A stretch of 64,000 nucleotides of DNA from an uncultured Desulfobacteraceae bacterium (GTDB taxonomy: Bacteria; Desulfobacterota; Desulfobacteria; Desulfobacterales; Desulfatirhabdiaceae): contig CAJBLH010000133.1 of NCBI GenBank assembly GCA_903953895.1, positions 31,005-95,004 of the forward strand. Reading direction: 5' to 3'. A program made the position numbers and the translations under genes. The notes below the pieces were generated by a model. The model was not told the origin of the DNA. It did no database searches and worked only from the letters and a program-made list of their open reading frames with translations. Within the stretch, counting starts at the first letter, position 1. Each line of letters opens with the position of its first letter. This document shows positions 20,266-29,966 of this stretch, piece after piece.

Positions 20266-21126
20266 TTAGAAAGCAGGCGGAGTCCATGCTGTTGAAATTC
20301 CGATGGACTGAAGATGTCGGATGCCGTCCGTCACATGCCTGCCCACGGTATCAACGCTGTGGGAATCGTCTCCTGGGCACACGGGAATTCCCATTTCACG
20401 GACTTTTTCCAGAATAGGTCGGGATGGATACGGCTCATGGGCGCCTTTCAGCAGGGAACGGACATTTAAATCGAGTATCAGCCCCAGCCTATCCACCGCC
20501 TCCAGATTCCTGCATATGCGCTCCCATACGGCCTGCGTTTTCAGACGGACAGCATAGTCCGGATCAAATATCCGGATCAGATCGAAATGTCCTACCACAG
20601 ACGGTTTTAGGGTGTGAATCATCTTGTACTGTAAATCGAAATATGCTGTATACAGATTGGTGATGTTGCCGCAAGCCGATACCGCCCTGGTATATTCGGA
20701 TGGATTCATATCGATGGGAATATCCGCTACATGGTGAACGGACCCCACAATGTAGTCCGGATGGAATTGATCTTGCAGCCGGATGGCGTAATCCATCGCA
20801 CCCTGGTAGGCTTCGGTTTCCATACCCACGAAAATGGTCAGCATTCCGCGATAGGCTGACTGCAGGTTTCGGCAGTGCGCCATATACCGGGTAAAACGCT
20901 CCTGCATGGCGATTGCAGTCAGGCCGGCTGCGCGCTCATCCGGATAGAGGAATCTGTCATCGACTGGCGGCATATGCTCAGTGATGCCCACCCAGGCAAA
21001 ATTCATGGAATGGTAGGCTCTGATAAAATCATCCAGGGAATCCCGGCCATGCTGGCAATAGTCGCCGCTGTGGCCGCCATGGACCGATACAAGGGGTGCT
21101 GAAAGTGGGTTGCCATTTTCGATCAT
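20266..21126 (-). CDS. PHP-family phosphoesterase, histidinol-phosphatase-like
   Basis: 286 residues. Metal-binding motifs of the PHP superfamily are seen in order: VHGGHSGDYCQHG near the start, GITEHMPP at about 48, VGMETEAY at about 100, IVGSVHHV at about 126, VVGHFDLIRI at about 178, and PGDDSHSVDTVG near the end. The layout matches HisJ/HisK histidinol-phosphate phosphatases. No other histidine-biosynthesis gene is nearby, so the real substrate may be a different phosphate ester. Confidence 0.85.
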   Translation of the reverse strand: MIENGNPLSAPLVSVHGGHSGDYCQHGRDSLDDFIRAYHSMNFAWVGITEHMPPVDDRFLYPDERAAGLTAIAMQERFTRYMAHCRNLQSAYRGMLTIFVGMETEAYQGAMDYAIRLQDQFHPDYIVGSVHHVADIPIDMNPSEYTRAVSACGNITNLYTAYFDLQYKMIHTLKPSVVGHFDLIRIFDPDYAVRLKTQAVWERICRNLEAVDRLGLILDLNVRSLLKGAHEPYPSRPILEKVREMGIPVCPGDDSHSVDTVGRHVTDGIRHLQSIGISTAWTPPAF

Positions 21127-21259
21127 CGGTCAGCTCTGTTGGATTCTTTTTCGTGTCGTTCCTTCTGCCAATCGCGGCTTGCAGCAATTTAACGTGATAT
21201 TGTTGTTAGCAGTCGGATCTATTACGGGTCAATAAAAATTCAGACATAACACAAAAAAG

Positions 21260-22558
21260 ATGCTGAAACTACCCATACGAAAATTGATTCTTGCGCGATT
21301 TGGAGCACGGCATTGCTGCGTAAGTATCTCGCTTTTAACATTTTTGCTGCTGCCGCTTTCCTGCCAGACGCTGCGGATAACCGATGGTCGGGTTTCAGTT
21401 GTTTCGGAGCCGGCGTGGGACAGACTCTTTCAGCGTAAAGAAGGATGGACGGGCGCAGATGTCGTTCAAACTATTTCACTGCAAGACGGTCGAATTCTAT
21501 GGCTGTTTGGTGACACGGTAATCGGCTCGGTGCAGGATAATAAACACGCTCCCGGATCTCATATGGTCAATAACTCCATTGCAATATCTCATCCATCCGC
21601 ATCCGGTTTCACGACGGCTCCGCCTGCGGATGGGATTCGGTTCTTGTGGGGGGATAAGACGGAATCGGGTGATCCTTCCGCCTGGATAAAACCCGGGCAA
21701 CTGAAAACAGAAAGCATTTTGGTTTCAAATGACCGAACAAGTCCGGATACATGGTATTGGCCTACAGGCGACGGCATCGTCCTTGCGGATCAAAATGAGC
21801 AGAACCGGCTTGTCCTGTTTTTGTCCAAAATCAAGAGAAGAGATGGAGACTACGGCGTATGGGGGTTTATCGGTGGTGGTGGTTCAGTTGTCATCATCGA
21901 CAACTTCAGCGAAGACCCAGCCCGGTGGGTTGCACGTACCTACGACAATCCGTATGCCGTGGAAGCTTGGCGCGCGGACCCATTCAGCGATCGCTTTGAA
22001 ACTTCATGGGGAATGGCTCTTATCAACGGTCGTGAATTCGAGTATGGTCAAAATGACTACTTGTATATCTATGGCATTCGAGAAGTTACATCCGCCCGCA
22101 AAAAAATGATCCTGGCAAGATCGCCAGTTGGAACACCGGAGCGGTTTGAATCATGGGAATTTTTCACTCAAGACAACACATGGTCTCCCCGAGTTCAGGA
22201 TGCATTTGCGCTTGCAGACAATATGGTCAACGAGTTTTCCGTTGACCGGATAAAAGTCGGGAGTAAGAATATTTTTGTGATGATTCAAAGCGACGGCGCA
22301 TTTCGGAATCAGATATTGCTGCGCACCGCCGTACGGCCGGAAGGTCCTTGGTCTGAACCGGCTGTGATTTATACGGCAACCGAAGCTTTAAACTGTAAAG
22401 ACTGTTTTGCCTATGCTGCAAAATCCCATCTTTGCCTGTCCACCCCTGGAGAACTTCTGGTCAGTTACGTTGTCAATTCATCAGATTTCAATATATTGGT
22501 TAACAATACAGATATTTATCGACCTAAATTTATCCGTGTGTTCTTGAATCAATTATGA
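21260..22558 (+). CDS. Propeller-like lipoprotein (DUF4185-like)
   Basis: 432 residues. A hydrophobic signal ends in LPLSC, a lipobox, so the mature protein is probably lipid-anchored at Cys34 or so. The body carries WLFGDTVIGS, SWGMALINGREF and repeated beta-strand patterns as in DUF4185 or glycosidase-like five-bladed propellers. No catalytic residue can be assigned. Its 3' end overlaps by 10 bases the 3' end of the 749-residue propeller gene on the other strand; both share a W-x-x-GDT motif, so they may act on related substrates (inference). Confidence 0.7.
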   Translation: MLKLPIRKLILARFGARHCCVSISLLTFLLLPLSCQTLRITDGRVSVVSEPAWDRLFQRKEGWTGADVVQTISLQDGRILWLFGDTVIGSVQDNKHAPGSHMVNNSIAISHPSASGFTTAPPADGIRFLWGDKTESGDPSAWIKPGQLKTESILVSNDRTSPDTWYWPTGDGIVLADQNEQNRLVLFLSKIKRRDGDYGVWGFIGGGGSVVIIDNFSEDPARWVARTYDNPYAVEAWRADPFSDRFETSWGMALINGREFEYGQNDYLYIYGIREVTSARKKMILARSPVGTPERFESWEFFTQDNTWSPRVQDAFALADNMVNEFSVDRIKVGSKNIFVMIQSDGAFRNQILLRTAVRPEGPWSEPAVIYTATEALNCKDCFAYAAKSHLCLSTPGELLVSYVVNSSDFNILVNNTDIYRPKFIRVFLNQL

Positions 22559-24798
22559 GGATGTCCATTATAGCTTTCACGAACCAGTGTTAAAATCGGT
22601 TCGGTTTCATAATCCAACACCAGATCGGTTATTGGATTTTTCCACACACGACACAGAGGTGAGCCGGATCGGACCCATGCACTCTCCAGCGGATGGCATA
22701 TCGTGGAATAGATATAAGAACCCGTTGTTGGATTCCAATACTCGTACAGAGGTACTACAGCGGAAGAAGCCCCCTGTTTCCAAGCAAAATCAACCCGCTG
22801 CCCCTCGCATGTTCCGGCTTGCATCCCATCGATGGTATGCCAGTGTCCTGTCAGTTGACCATTTGTGAATTCAGCATTCATCTGGTATTGAATCTTTTCG
22901 TGTAACAGGATCAAATTGACAGCTTTGCTACTGTACGAAATTTTTATAATGGCCAATTGGTCCGGGGATATGTCGGCTTTAAGTAGTTGTCCGGTAAATT
23001 TAAAATGAAATCCAAATGGCCGCTGCACACCCTGAGCATCGATCGCCTTGCACTCCCATAAGCCTTCAATCTGTTGCGCCGGCGTCGTGTACTCCAGCGG
23101 CAGTGCATAAAAGAGGGTGTGTCTCCGTCTGTAATGTTTTTCACCGGATTTCGTATTCAGCCTGAAAACGCCATGATTCATCTGCGCATAAACTGGAATC
23201 AACCCAATAGTGTTTCGATCTGTCTTCATGGCAAAAAAATCGATGCTCTCGATATAATCTAACGTGTTCCGAGGAATAGATCGCAGCAGCTCATCGCGTA
23301 ACGTATACCGGATGGTTCCGGCACCGTCATGGATTCGATAAACCGGTTGGGGCAGAGACAGTCTGGGCTCTGCAAGATCCAAACGATACATGATTTGATT
23401 GTAGTCATAACGAGGTGTCTGGACGACGCTGCCCGAAAAAATATGGGTGTATGTTCCTTCAAAATAAATCATTCGACCGTTTCGCTGATCGAAAAATGGA
23501 TGATGCGTCGGGTTGTAGAAATTGTAGCCGGAATGACTGACCACTTTTCGGGAATACACCCATGGACCGACCGGTGTGTCAGCTTCGGCAAACCAGACCT
23601 GGCCAATATTTTCCTGAGCAATCAGTATCCATCGTCGGCAATAGTTATTCCAGAAAATGGAGCCGGGTCGGGCATCCACGCAAGCGCCGGTTTCGATGTT
23701 CAGCAGTTGAATCCACTCCGGTGTTTCTCTTGTTTTCGGTTCGTTGTTCTGCAGATGGGTCTGAACGAGATTTCCCGTCATTTTTTTCCAGCCGTAGATA
23801 TGCCGGGTCCGATCTGTTAAGCAGGCCTTAGTCCGGTCTGCATTGGACGGATTGTCGCCGGAAACGTATCGTCCGAAATATTCATATGCCATGGGATCGG
23901 TCACGGCGGCCAGCGTGGCGCGGACCCGGCTGAATTCAAAGCCTGCCGTAAAATAGAGATAGTCCTTGCCGTTCACCCGACCAATAAACGGGTGATGAGA
24001 TAAATGCGGCGATCTGAACTTTTCTGGTAAAACGACAAACGGCTCGAAAATTTCCTTTCTATCATTGAACAGCGCAAACCCGCATTCAAGGATTTTATCC
24101 AGAGATGCGACACGAGTAAATCGTGCGAGCAGACGATATTCTTTCTGACCATCGCGAACCGGCGCCACCCAATCCAACCATACGCGGCCGTATCCGAAAT
24201 CAGGGCACATGGGTTTGGCAAATCCCCTGTCATCAACGAAATAAGACAATTCCACACCCGAACTCGGATTCAGCCCCCCCGTGTCGGGCGGCTGCGATGT
24301 CGCCCCGGCAACTGCAAAATTGAATGTATCAACCCCCCAGGTATCTCCCCAGAACCAGAAAATCTTTTTCCGGTAAGCAACTGCCAGCACCGTATCCTGT
24401 CCCATCACATCAGCATTCAAACAGGAATTGCCGATCGGGGAAAAACGGCCCGACAACATGCTGTGACAGTATATTCCCTCTCCCGTAATGCGATACAGCC
24501 GCTCTGCCACATTGACCCGGGTTACCGTCAAAACCGCATTTTGCCCGGAGATCGTCTTCAACACAACGCCTGGCCTGCCGTGAACCAGTGTTTTGAAGCG
24601 ATAACCATGACTGCGGATCTGAAAAAAAACATCCCGGTTCATCAGGGCGGGTTCGAAAAACGCCAGTACGCCGTTACTGTCCGTATAATCGCGTAATCCG
24701 TTGACCAGACTGATTTCGACCAATGGAACACCACGCCCTGTACTATCATCCACCACGGTAATCATGAAAAATCGATCTTTCCCGCACAAATTCATCAT
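22549..24798 (-). CDS. Large propeller-domain protein with carboxypeptidase-regulatory-like N-terminus
   Basis: 749 residues. About residues 10-75 look like a carboxypeptidase-regulatory (beta-sandwich) domain (GRGVPLVEISLVNG, DSNGVLAF). The centre (about 130-500) is propeller-like with FWFWGDTWG near 148 and DTPVGPWVYSR, resembling DUF4185 or GH43-type folds. The C-terminal segment (YEYWNPTTGSYIYST) resembles DUF5648 repeats. No signal peptide is seen, unlike its convergent lipoprotein neighbour, yet it is the last gene of an exporter operon. It could be cargo of that exporter or a cytoplasmic enzyme; the family gives no certain function. Confidence 0.7.
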   Translation of the reverse strand: MMNLCGKDRFFMITVVDDSTGRGVPLVEISLVNGLRDYTDSNGVLAFFEPALMNRDVFFQIRSHGYRFKTLVHGRPGVVLKTISGQNAVLTVTRVNVAERLYRITGEGIYCHSMLSGRFSPIGNSCLNADVMGQDTVLAVAYRKKIFWFWGDTWGVDTFNFAVAGATSQPPDTGGLNPSSGVELSYFVDDRGFAKPMCPDFGYGRVWLDWVAPVRDGQKEYRLLARFTRVASLDKILECGFALFNDRKEIFEPFVVLPEKFRSPHLSHHPFIGRVNGKDYLYFTAGFEFSRVRATLAAVTDPMAYEYFGRYVSGDNPSNADRTKACLTDRTRHIYGWKKMTGNLVQTHLQNNEPKTRETPEWIQLLNIETGACVDARPGSIFWNNYCRRWILIAQENIGQVWFAEADTPVGPWVYSRKVVSHSGYNFYNPTHHPFFDQRNGRMIYFEGTYTHIFSGSVVQTPRYDYNQIMYRLDLAEPRLSLPQPVYRIHDGAGTIRYTLRDELLRSIPRNTLDYIESIDFFAMKTDRNTIGLIPVYAQMNHGVFRLNTKSGEKHYRRRHTLFYALPLEYTTPAQQIEGLWECKAIDAQGVQRPFGFHFKFTGQLLKADISPDQLAIIKISYSSKAVNLILLHEKIQYQMNAEFTNGQLTGHWHTIDGMQAGTCEGQRVDFAWKQGASSAVVPLYEYWNPTTGSYIYSTICHPLESAWVRSGSPLCRVWKNPITDLVLDYETEPILTLVRESYNGHPHN

Positions 24799-24829
24799 CT
24801 AAAGAAGCGTCTTTTCTTTCATTGATAGG

Positions 24830-25765
24830 CTATAACTGTTCAATTTTATTGAATGAATTATTCAGACGGACCGCCATGGCATTTTGAATATCCGGATGAA
24901 GGTCCCGGTTTTCCTTCCACAGCTTCAGAAAAGAATCCACAACGGATTGAACAACTTTTTCCCGGTTCATTCCGGAGATGTTCAATATTGACATCTGGTT
25001 CCGGGACCGGTCGTCTGATTCGTCACATAGATCATTCAACCACTGCGAATAGGTGGAATGGAAAGAAAGAAAGGATAGGATACGGTTCCGGATAATTGGT
25101 TCGGCCTTCCTGAAAAACACGACATGGAGTATGCGGTCATAGGCTACAGCCTTGTGCCGGATAACGGATCGATACAACCCGGAATCAACAACAATGTCGG
25201 CAGAAAGTGTTTCACAAAGCGCACCTGCAAATACGCGGTTGTAAAGCCGCATGACTTCGGTTGCGGCATCAAGACAATCCATTTTGATCAGATGACGGAG
25301 CGATGTGGTGATCAAGAAGCTTCCTGCCGCAGAACTGATTTCAGCAGCCTTGTGCTCGCCGTATTTACCTGCTAAAAATCCATAAAAACTCTGAAATTGT
25401 CCCTTGTAATCCAGATGATGATCAATCGCATCATCCATCAGCCGGGCGCCGAGATAGGCGATGAGACTCAGCACATAGATTTCGGTATCGTCGGCAAGAC
25501 CGAGGGGCGGCCCAAATTCACAATCCCCCCACCCCACCCATTGCATGGAAATCAAGTAAGAAAAAAGCGCATCATGGGAATGGCCACAATCTTCACGAAC
25601 CGATTCGCTTCCGTATAAATTTTTCAGCATACCGCCAAGCCGGCTTTCATAGCTCAGCGCCATATGGCGCATCAGTCTGGTAACCGCATCACCAAAAAAT
25701 AACCGGTGGTGATCACAGGATGCCGTGATCTCGGCAGCAATCGTATTCCAGGATTCCGAATCCAC
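24830..25765 (-). CDS. Class I isoprenoid-synthase-fold enzyme (putative catalytic paralogue)
   Basis: 311 residues from GTG 25765, chosen because GGAGG lies 5 bases upstream and just after the previous stop; the longer ATG 25903 would overlap the neighbour by about 125 bases. The first Asp-rich motif DDAIDHH is at residues 111-117, VIRHKAVAYDRI at about 202-213 resembles the conserved Lys helix, and NDLCDESDD at 244-252 resembles the second Asp-rich motif. These suit Mg-diphosphate binding in trans-prenyl transferases and terpene synthases. Substrate unknown. Paralogous to the next upstream gene. Confidence 0.75.
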   Translation of the reverse strand: MDSESWNTIAAEITASCDHHRLFFGDAVTRLMRHMALSYESRLGGMLKNLYGSESVREDCGHSHDALFSYLISMQWVGWGDCEFGPPLGLADDTEIYVLSLIAYLGARLMDDAIDHHLDYKGQFQSFYGFLAGKYGEHKAAEISSAAGSFLITTSLRHLIKMDCLDAATEVMRLYNRVFAGALCETLSADIVVDSGLYRSVIRHKAVAYDRILHVVFFRKAEPIIRNRILSFLSFHSTYSQWLNDLCDESDDRSRNQMSILNISGMNREKVVQSVVDSFLKLWKENRDLHPDIQNAMAVRLNNSFNKIEQL

Positions 25766-25778
25766 TTTTTCCTCCAGA

Positions 25779-26732
25779 TCATGCCTCTGCGGTGATCCGT
25801 TGATCCATCTGTTTGGCGGCCATCCATCCGGCAGTTCTTTCCAGCCCCTCGTGAAGTCTGACATCAACGGCATCCCGATAATCCGGACACAGGCTGCAGG
25901 CATCGGCCCGGATGGCCATAACCCGGTCTATCAGATGGGTAAGCGCCGGCAGATCGCTTCGGTCACCGGTTGCAGTAATTTCAACGCTACGGGCATTCGA
26001 ATCTGTCAAACGGTGAATCATTTTTCGAAATAAATGGATCTGGGATGCGATCTCTAAAAGCCGAATACGAATTGTTGCGGGGATGGTCCGTAAAAAAATA
26101 TGCTCCAGCATCGTGTGCCGGTGCATCTCTTCCCCTTTAAAAAAAATATCCTGTGGATCGTCATGCAAAGTAGGCGTTCTATCAGCGTGTGACACAACGC
26201 TTTTGGAAACAAATTGTGACATTCTCATCACAATTTGCGCGACATCGGGAAGATGGTTCGACAGGCATTTTTCGGCAACAGTATTCAGTATGGCCGTACT
26301 GACCATGATACTGAGCGCAGTGGCGGTGCGGCCGTCAAAACCCGCTGCGATCAGATAATCGGTAAAGGGGGTTGTTTTCTCCGGATAAGGTCGTGCGCTT
26401 TCCATTACACCCACAGCGCCGTATCCGATGAGTCCGTAGCAGAAGTCATTCACAGGGGAAATCCCCAGTGGCGGCCCCCACACGCATACATCCAGCCCTG
26501 TTTCACTTTCTGCCAGAATGGATTGAAAAAGCAGAGAGCGGCTCATTTCATTGATGAAGGCGATGTTCCGGTCCTGAACCAGAAAAAGAAGCACGTGGTC
26601 CAGTTCCTGCTGAAACTGTTGCCAAACCGTCTTGTAGTATGTGGAGCTGTCCGGCTGAAAATGTGTTTCATATCGGACACAAGCTGATGTTACACTGGCA
26701 CGCAGGGCATCTATATCAGTCATGGTGATCAT
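25779..26732 (-). CDS. Class I isoprenoid-synthase-like pseudoenzyme (paralogue lacking Asp motifs)
   Basis: 317 residues from ATG 26732 (GGAG 4 bases upstream; ATG 26723 also possible). It aligns with the downstream paralogue through WGPPLG (versus FGPPLG) followed by a helix where DDAIDHH is replaced by ESARPYP. The second Asp-rich motif is also missing (LTDSNARSVEI). It therefore probably cannot bind metal-diphosphate and may be a non-catalytic partner of the downstream enzyme, as in heteromeric prenyl synthases (inference). Overlaps the GT9-like gene by 17 bases. Confidence 0.65.
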   Translation of the reverse strand: MITMTDIDALRASVTSACVRYETHFQPDSSTYYKTVWQQFQQELDHVLLFLVQDRNIAFINEMSRSLLFQSILAESETGLDVCVWGPPLGISPVNDFCYGLIGYGAVGVMESARPYPEKTTPFTDYLIAAGFDGRTATALSIMVSTAILNTVAEKCLSNHLPDVAQIVMRMSQFVSKSVVSHADRTPTLHDDPQDIFFKGEEMHRHTMLEHIFLRTIPATIRIRLLEIASQIHLFRKMIHRLTDSNARSVEITATGDRSDLPALTHLIDRVMAIRADACSLCPDYRDAVDVRLHEGLERTAGWMAAKQMDQRITAEA

Positions 26733-28497
26733 TTTGCTCCAGTGACTGCAGATGGTGACCCAGATGAACAATCATGGCGCAGAATTTTCGAAAATGCGAT
26801 TTGTTGATGATATCCACCAACCAGAACCGGATTTTTTCATCCAACCGATCATCGGAAAGCCAGGCGCAAATTCTGGGCCAGGCATAATTGGCATCGATTT
26901 CGGTAATCAGTCGCCGGTAACGATGAGGGATTTGACTCCAAGCAGCATGACAGGTCGTCAGAATGTTCTGAAAGTCCTTATGGGTCGAAACATTTGCAAA
27001 GGTTGAGAACACCTTGTCCACTGCAATCAGCTCAGCCAGGGGCATCAGTTTTTCCAGGCGGCTGCCTTGTGCATTTTTCTCACCACCGGCCAGACTGAAC
27101 AGCAGAGATGCAACATCGGTTATGGTATCCAGGTCGTGTCGCAGCTCGATCCACCAGGAATTGAACACATCCGGCCAGAAAGCGATGTTGCGCTCGTAAC
27201 AAAGATTTACGGATGCAACGGACAGCATTGCCGCCAGGTGAGATGTATAGGTGTCGATTCCAATCAACAGCCGGCTTTCCGCCATGGCCTGATAGACTGT
27301 GGAAAAAGCGCTGTCAGCGGAAAGCGGATCTCCGCCTCCCAGGACATTGATATCGAATTCCGGCAGCGATCTGATGGATAGTTGTTCAACAATCTGCCGA
27401 GCATAGTCGGCTGAAGATGCAGACATCCCCGGCAAGACGACACACGAAACCGGTTTTCGATTTCCCCCGGTAGCCAGCGTTTTTTCGATCACGTCGGCCC
27501 AGTCTGCAGGGGTTAAAAAAATGGGTTTGGATGTCAGCGGACTGATGATCATCTGGAAAGTTTTTTTATTGCAGATTCCACCTTTCGGCGTTGCCGAAGG
27601 GTGGATATCCCCGACCAGTTGTTTCGATAATCGTCGAAGCGCTCTATAGTTTTCCGGATAGAGCAGGTCCATGGTATGCGAAATCTGAATCGGAGATTTA
27701 AACCGGGGCATGAACCACATTTTTCCCTGCCCAACAGCTATTTCAACAATATCGGGCCGGTGGCGGTCGAGACAGAACGCCAGATGAAAACACAGTCCGG
27801 TAAAGTTGATATAAACGACCAGCAGATCATTCCATTTTCCATCTGTCATCGCCCGGTCGACACATTCAAATGTCATCATGGGGTGTCCGGTCAGCGTATG
27901 GGATTGGAACGTTGGATCGATCCGAGGCCATACGCCAAAATAATATCCCCAAAAAACAAATTCAGCCGTGGGAAACCGCATTCGCAAAGAACGTAGCAAT
28001 TCCGCACAGGATATTTCATCTCCCAACCCGATGCCAGGGCCGATCACCACCAGAATACGCTCATAATCGGTTTTCAACAGCGGTGTGTCAGAGGCTGGTG
28101 CATAGGTGGTTTCATGATACCAGTATTCCTTGAATTTAGTTTGATCACAAACCCGAACGATTCGGTCAAACGCCTTTTTGGTCTTGCTACTGGAAATATT
28201 CAACAAGAGATGGGCGATACGCCCGGCCATGACCTGCCATGCCGGTTTCAACCGCGGATGCAGATCGTTGATAGCCGATCCGATCTTCTGCAAATCGGTC
28301 ACCCTTTCTGCCAGATACCCTTTGTTTCCGAAACTGATCGGCCGGTACGCCACAGCGGCGGCATGCTCTCTGGCCAGAAACAGTAATTGCAATAGACGGC
28401 GCGGCGGCCTGAGTGTCAGGCCTCTATGGCTCCGTCGATCGATCAGATCATCGAATCCATCGGAAAACGCAGGAAGTTCGGCGGGGAAATCCTTCAT
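26716..28497 (-). CDS. GT9-like (heptosyltransferase-fold) glycosyltransferase
   Basis: 593 residues. At about residue 150 VVIGPGIGLGDEI matches the N-terminal Rossmann start of family 9 glycosyltransferases, and at about 410-425 LLIGIDTYTSHLAAML matches the conserved GxDTGxxHLAA nucleotide-sugar site. About 140 residues at the N-terminus and 130 at the C-terminus have no recognised fold, so the protein is longer than typical heptosyltransferases. The acceptor is unknown; the operon suggests an exported product. Start overlaps the end of the 223-residue gene by 4 bases. Confidence 0.7.
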   Translation of the reverse strand: MKDFPAELPAFSDGFDDLIDRRSHRGLTLRPPRRLLQLLFLAREHAAAVAYRPISFGNKGYLAERVTDLQKIGSAINDLHPRLKPAWQVMAGRIAHLLLNISSSKTKKAFDRIVRVCDQTKFKEYWYHETTYAPASDTPLLKTDYERILVVIGPGIGLGDEISCAELLRSLRMRFPTAEFVFWGYYFGVWPRIDPTFQSHTLTGHPMMTFECVDRAMTDGKWNDLLVVYINFTGLCFHLAFCLDRHRPDIVEIAVGQGKMWFMPRFKSPIQISHTMDLLYPENYRALRRLSKQLVGDIHPSATPKGGICNKKTFQMIISPLTSKPIFLTPADWADVIEKTLATGGNRKPVSCVVLPGMSASSADYARQIVEQLSIRSLPEFDINVLGGGDPLSADSAFSTVYQAMAESRLLIGIDTYTSHLAAMLSVASVNLCYERNIAFWPDVFNSWWIELRHDLDTITDVASLLFSLAGGEKNAQGSRLEKLMPLAELIAVDKVFSTFANVSTHKDFQNILTTCHAAWSQIPHRYRRLITEIDANYAWPRICAWLSDDRLDEKIRFWLVDIINKSHFRKFCAMIVHLGHHLQSLEQNDHHD

Positions 28498-29165
28498 AAC
28501 TCTCTTTTCAGTTCCTTCGAGATGTTCATTTTTTTCACGATTTCAATCAAAATGGCTTCCGGAACATAAATGGGGACCATTCCCGAAGGAGCAACCGGAT
28601 CGGCTTCTGGTTCCATAACTTCCGATTTGAAATCAGGGCCTGCACCCTGAACCGGGTACGCCAAAAACGGACTGGCTGATGCCATACCGAAATATGTTGT
28701 CTCTGCATGCAACGCTTCATGGATTTCCAGTGAATTGCCGATGGCGGCCGCAGCGTTTTTTGCAGGAGCCGAAGACCATGTGGACTCTTGATGAATGAAT
28801 CCAAGATATTCCGGAACCCATTCACTATTCTGATGAATCATACCCATATGCATGACAGCATCGAATTCTTCTTCTTCCCATGTCTTTTCGTTGGTCCAGA
28901 CCAGTTGTGTCAATGCGGACAGGGATGCCCTGGCGCCATTTTGATTGAGTGTGATCACCTTCAGAAAAAGAAATTCCATGTCATCGGAACCATCGCTGAT
29001 TTGTTCAAACCGATCGATAAGATCAGCGGCGGAGCCCGGCCGATCGAAGATCCAAAGTGGTATGCAACCCAGCAATGATGTTATTTGTCCGTTGTCTTTC
29101 CACTCGATACAACTTTTGATACGGCTGATAAGAGCCATCACATGATCCTTGATTTCAATTTCCAT
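28494..29165 (-). CDS. Unrecognised 223-residue protein in exporter operon
   Basis: No family is recognised. The N-terminal 100 residues look helical and acidic (WEEEEFDAVMHMGMI). Residues 120-200 are Ala, Pro and Ser rich (SAPAKNAAAAIG, EPEADPVAPSGMVPIY). No signal peptide, trans-membrane helix, double-Gly leader or nitrile-hydratase-type leader is seen. It is the only gene in the operon without any fold assignment and is tightly packed between the methyltransferase and GT9-like genes, so it could be exported cargo or a scaffold (inference). Confidence 0.6.
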   Translation of the reverse strand: MEIEIKDHVMALISRIKSCIEWKDNGQITSLLGCIPLWIFDRPGSAADLIDRFEQISDGSDDMEFLFLKVITLNQNGARASLSALTQLVWTNEKTWEEEEFDAVMHMGMIHQNSEWVPEYLGFIHQESTWSSAPAKNAAAAIGNSLEIHEALHAETTYFGMASASPFLAYPVQGAGPDFKSEVMEPEADPVAPSGMVPIYVPEAILIEIVKKMNISKELKREL

Positions 29166-29166
29166 C

Positions 29167-29946
29167 TTAATTCCTTTTCTTTATTGATTGGTTGAATGGA
29201 CATCGTCTTTCCGCCATGATCAATGCCGGATGACATTGCATCAGCGCAAAACCGCTGTTTTTCGAATATGCCCGGAAGACAATCCAGGGCTGATTTCGAC
29301 GATGCCAGTCCCGAACCGCCTGGCGGACATCTGAAATGGAGTGATAATCATGAACAAAAACAAGCCGTGGCCCATCTGGCCGTAAGGTTCTGCACCCAAT
29401 CTTCAGATCCCACCATGCGCCTTGGTACGAATGATCCCCGTCAATCAAAAGAAAATCGGTTTTTGGCGGTTGCAATGCCAGTTCGGCTAAAACGCCCCGG
29501 GGGACATCGGGGAGTTCGTTCCGGCTTTCATCCCAGGTCTGGACCGAATATCCCCGGTGCAGAATCACCCGGTTTGAAAATGCTTGACGCAATACCTGCT
29601 CGGCGATGGCAACCGGATCTTTCCGATCGAACCCGCCGTACTGCCACGGAGCCGGATCGATGGTTTCAATTACACCGTCGGAATGAAGATCGTTCATGGC
29701 GCATGCCATGGCGGCTGTGGTACACCCGACAAAAGTACCGGTTTCAATGATATGGCGTGCATCGATCAATTTGACAATGGTAAACAGCGCACTGAGATAC
29801 TGCTGCTGATCGATCGGATCTGTTGTCATCTCGATACCGTTTTCACGGTAAATCGCTTCAATTCGCCGGCAGAGCGGGGCAGAATCGGACTTCCAGTCGT
29901 TACGGATTCTATCACAAAGGCTGTCAATATTAATAAAGTGGTTCAT
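29167..29946 (-). CDS. SAM-dependent class I methyltransferase (Methyltransf_24 / CmcI-like)
   Basis: 259 residues. The glycine-rich SAM motif appears as IIETGTFVGCTTAAMA at about 62-77, followed by VIETIDP (acidic residue for the ribose) and DFLLIDGDHSYQGAWWDL at about 165. This layout is typical of the Methyltransf_24 or cephalosporin-hydroxylase-type family. The target is unknown but may be the product exported by the adjacent ABC systems. Confidence 0.78.
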   Translation of the reverse strand: MNHFINIDSLCDRIRNDWKSDSAPLCRRIEAIYRENGIEMTTDPIDQQQYLSALFTIVKLIDARHIIETGTFVGCTTAAMACAMNDLHSDGVIETIDPAPWQYGGFDRKDPVAIAEQVLRQAFSNRVILHRGYSVQTWDESRNELPDVPRGVLAELALQPPKTDFLLIDGDHSYQGAWWDLKIGCRTLRPDGPRLVFVHDYHSISDVRQAVRDWHRRNQPWIVFRAYSKNSGFALMQCHPALIMAERRCPFNQSIKKRN

Positions 29947-29966
29947 GCTTAAGTCCCGATTTTTGT

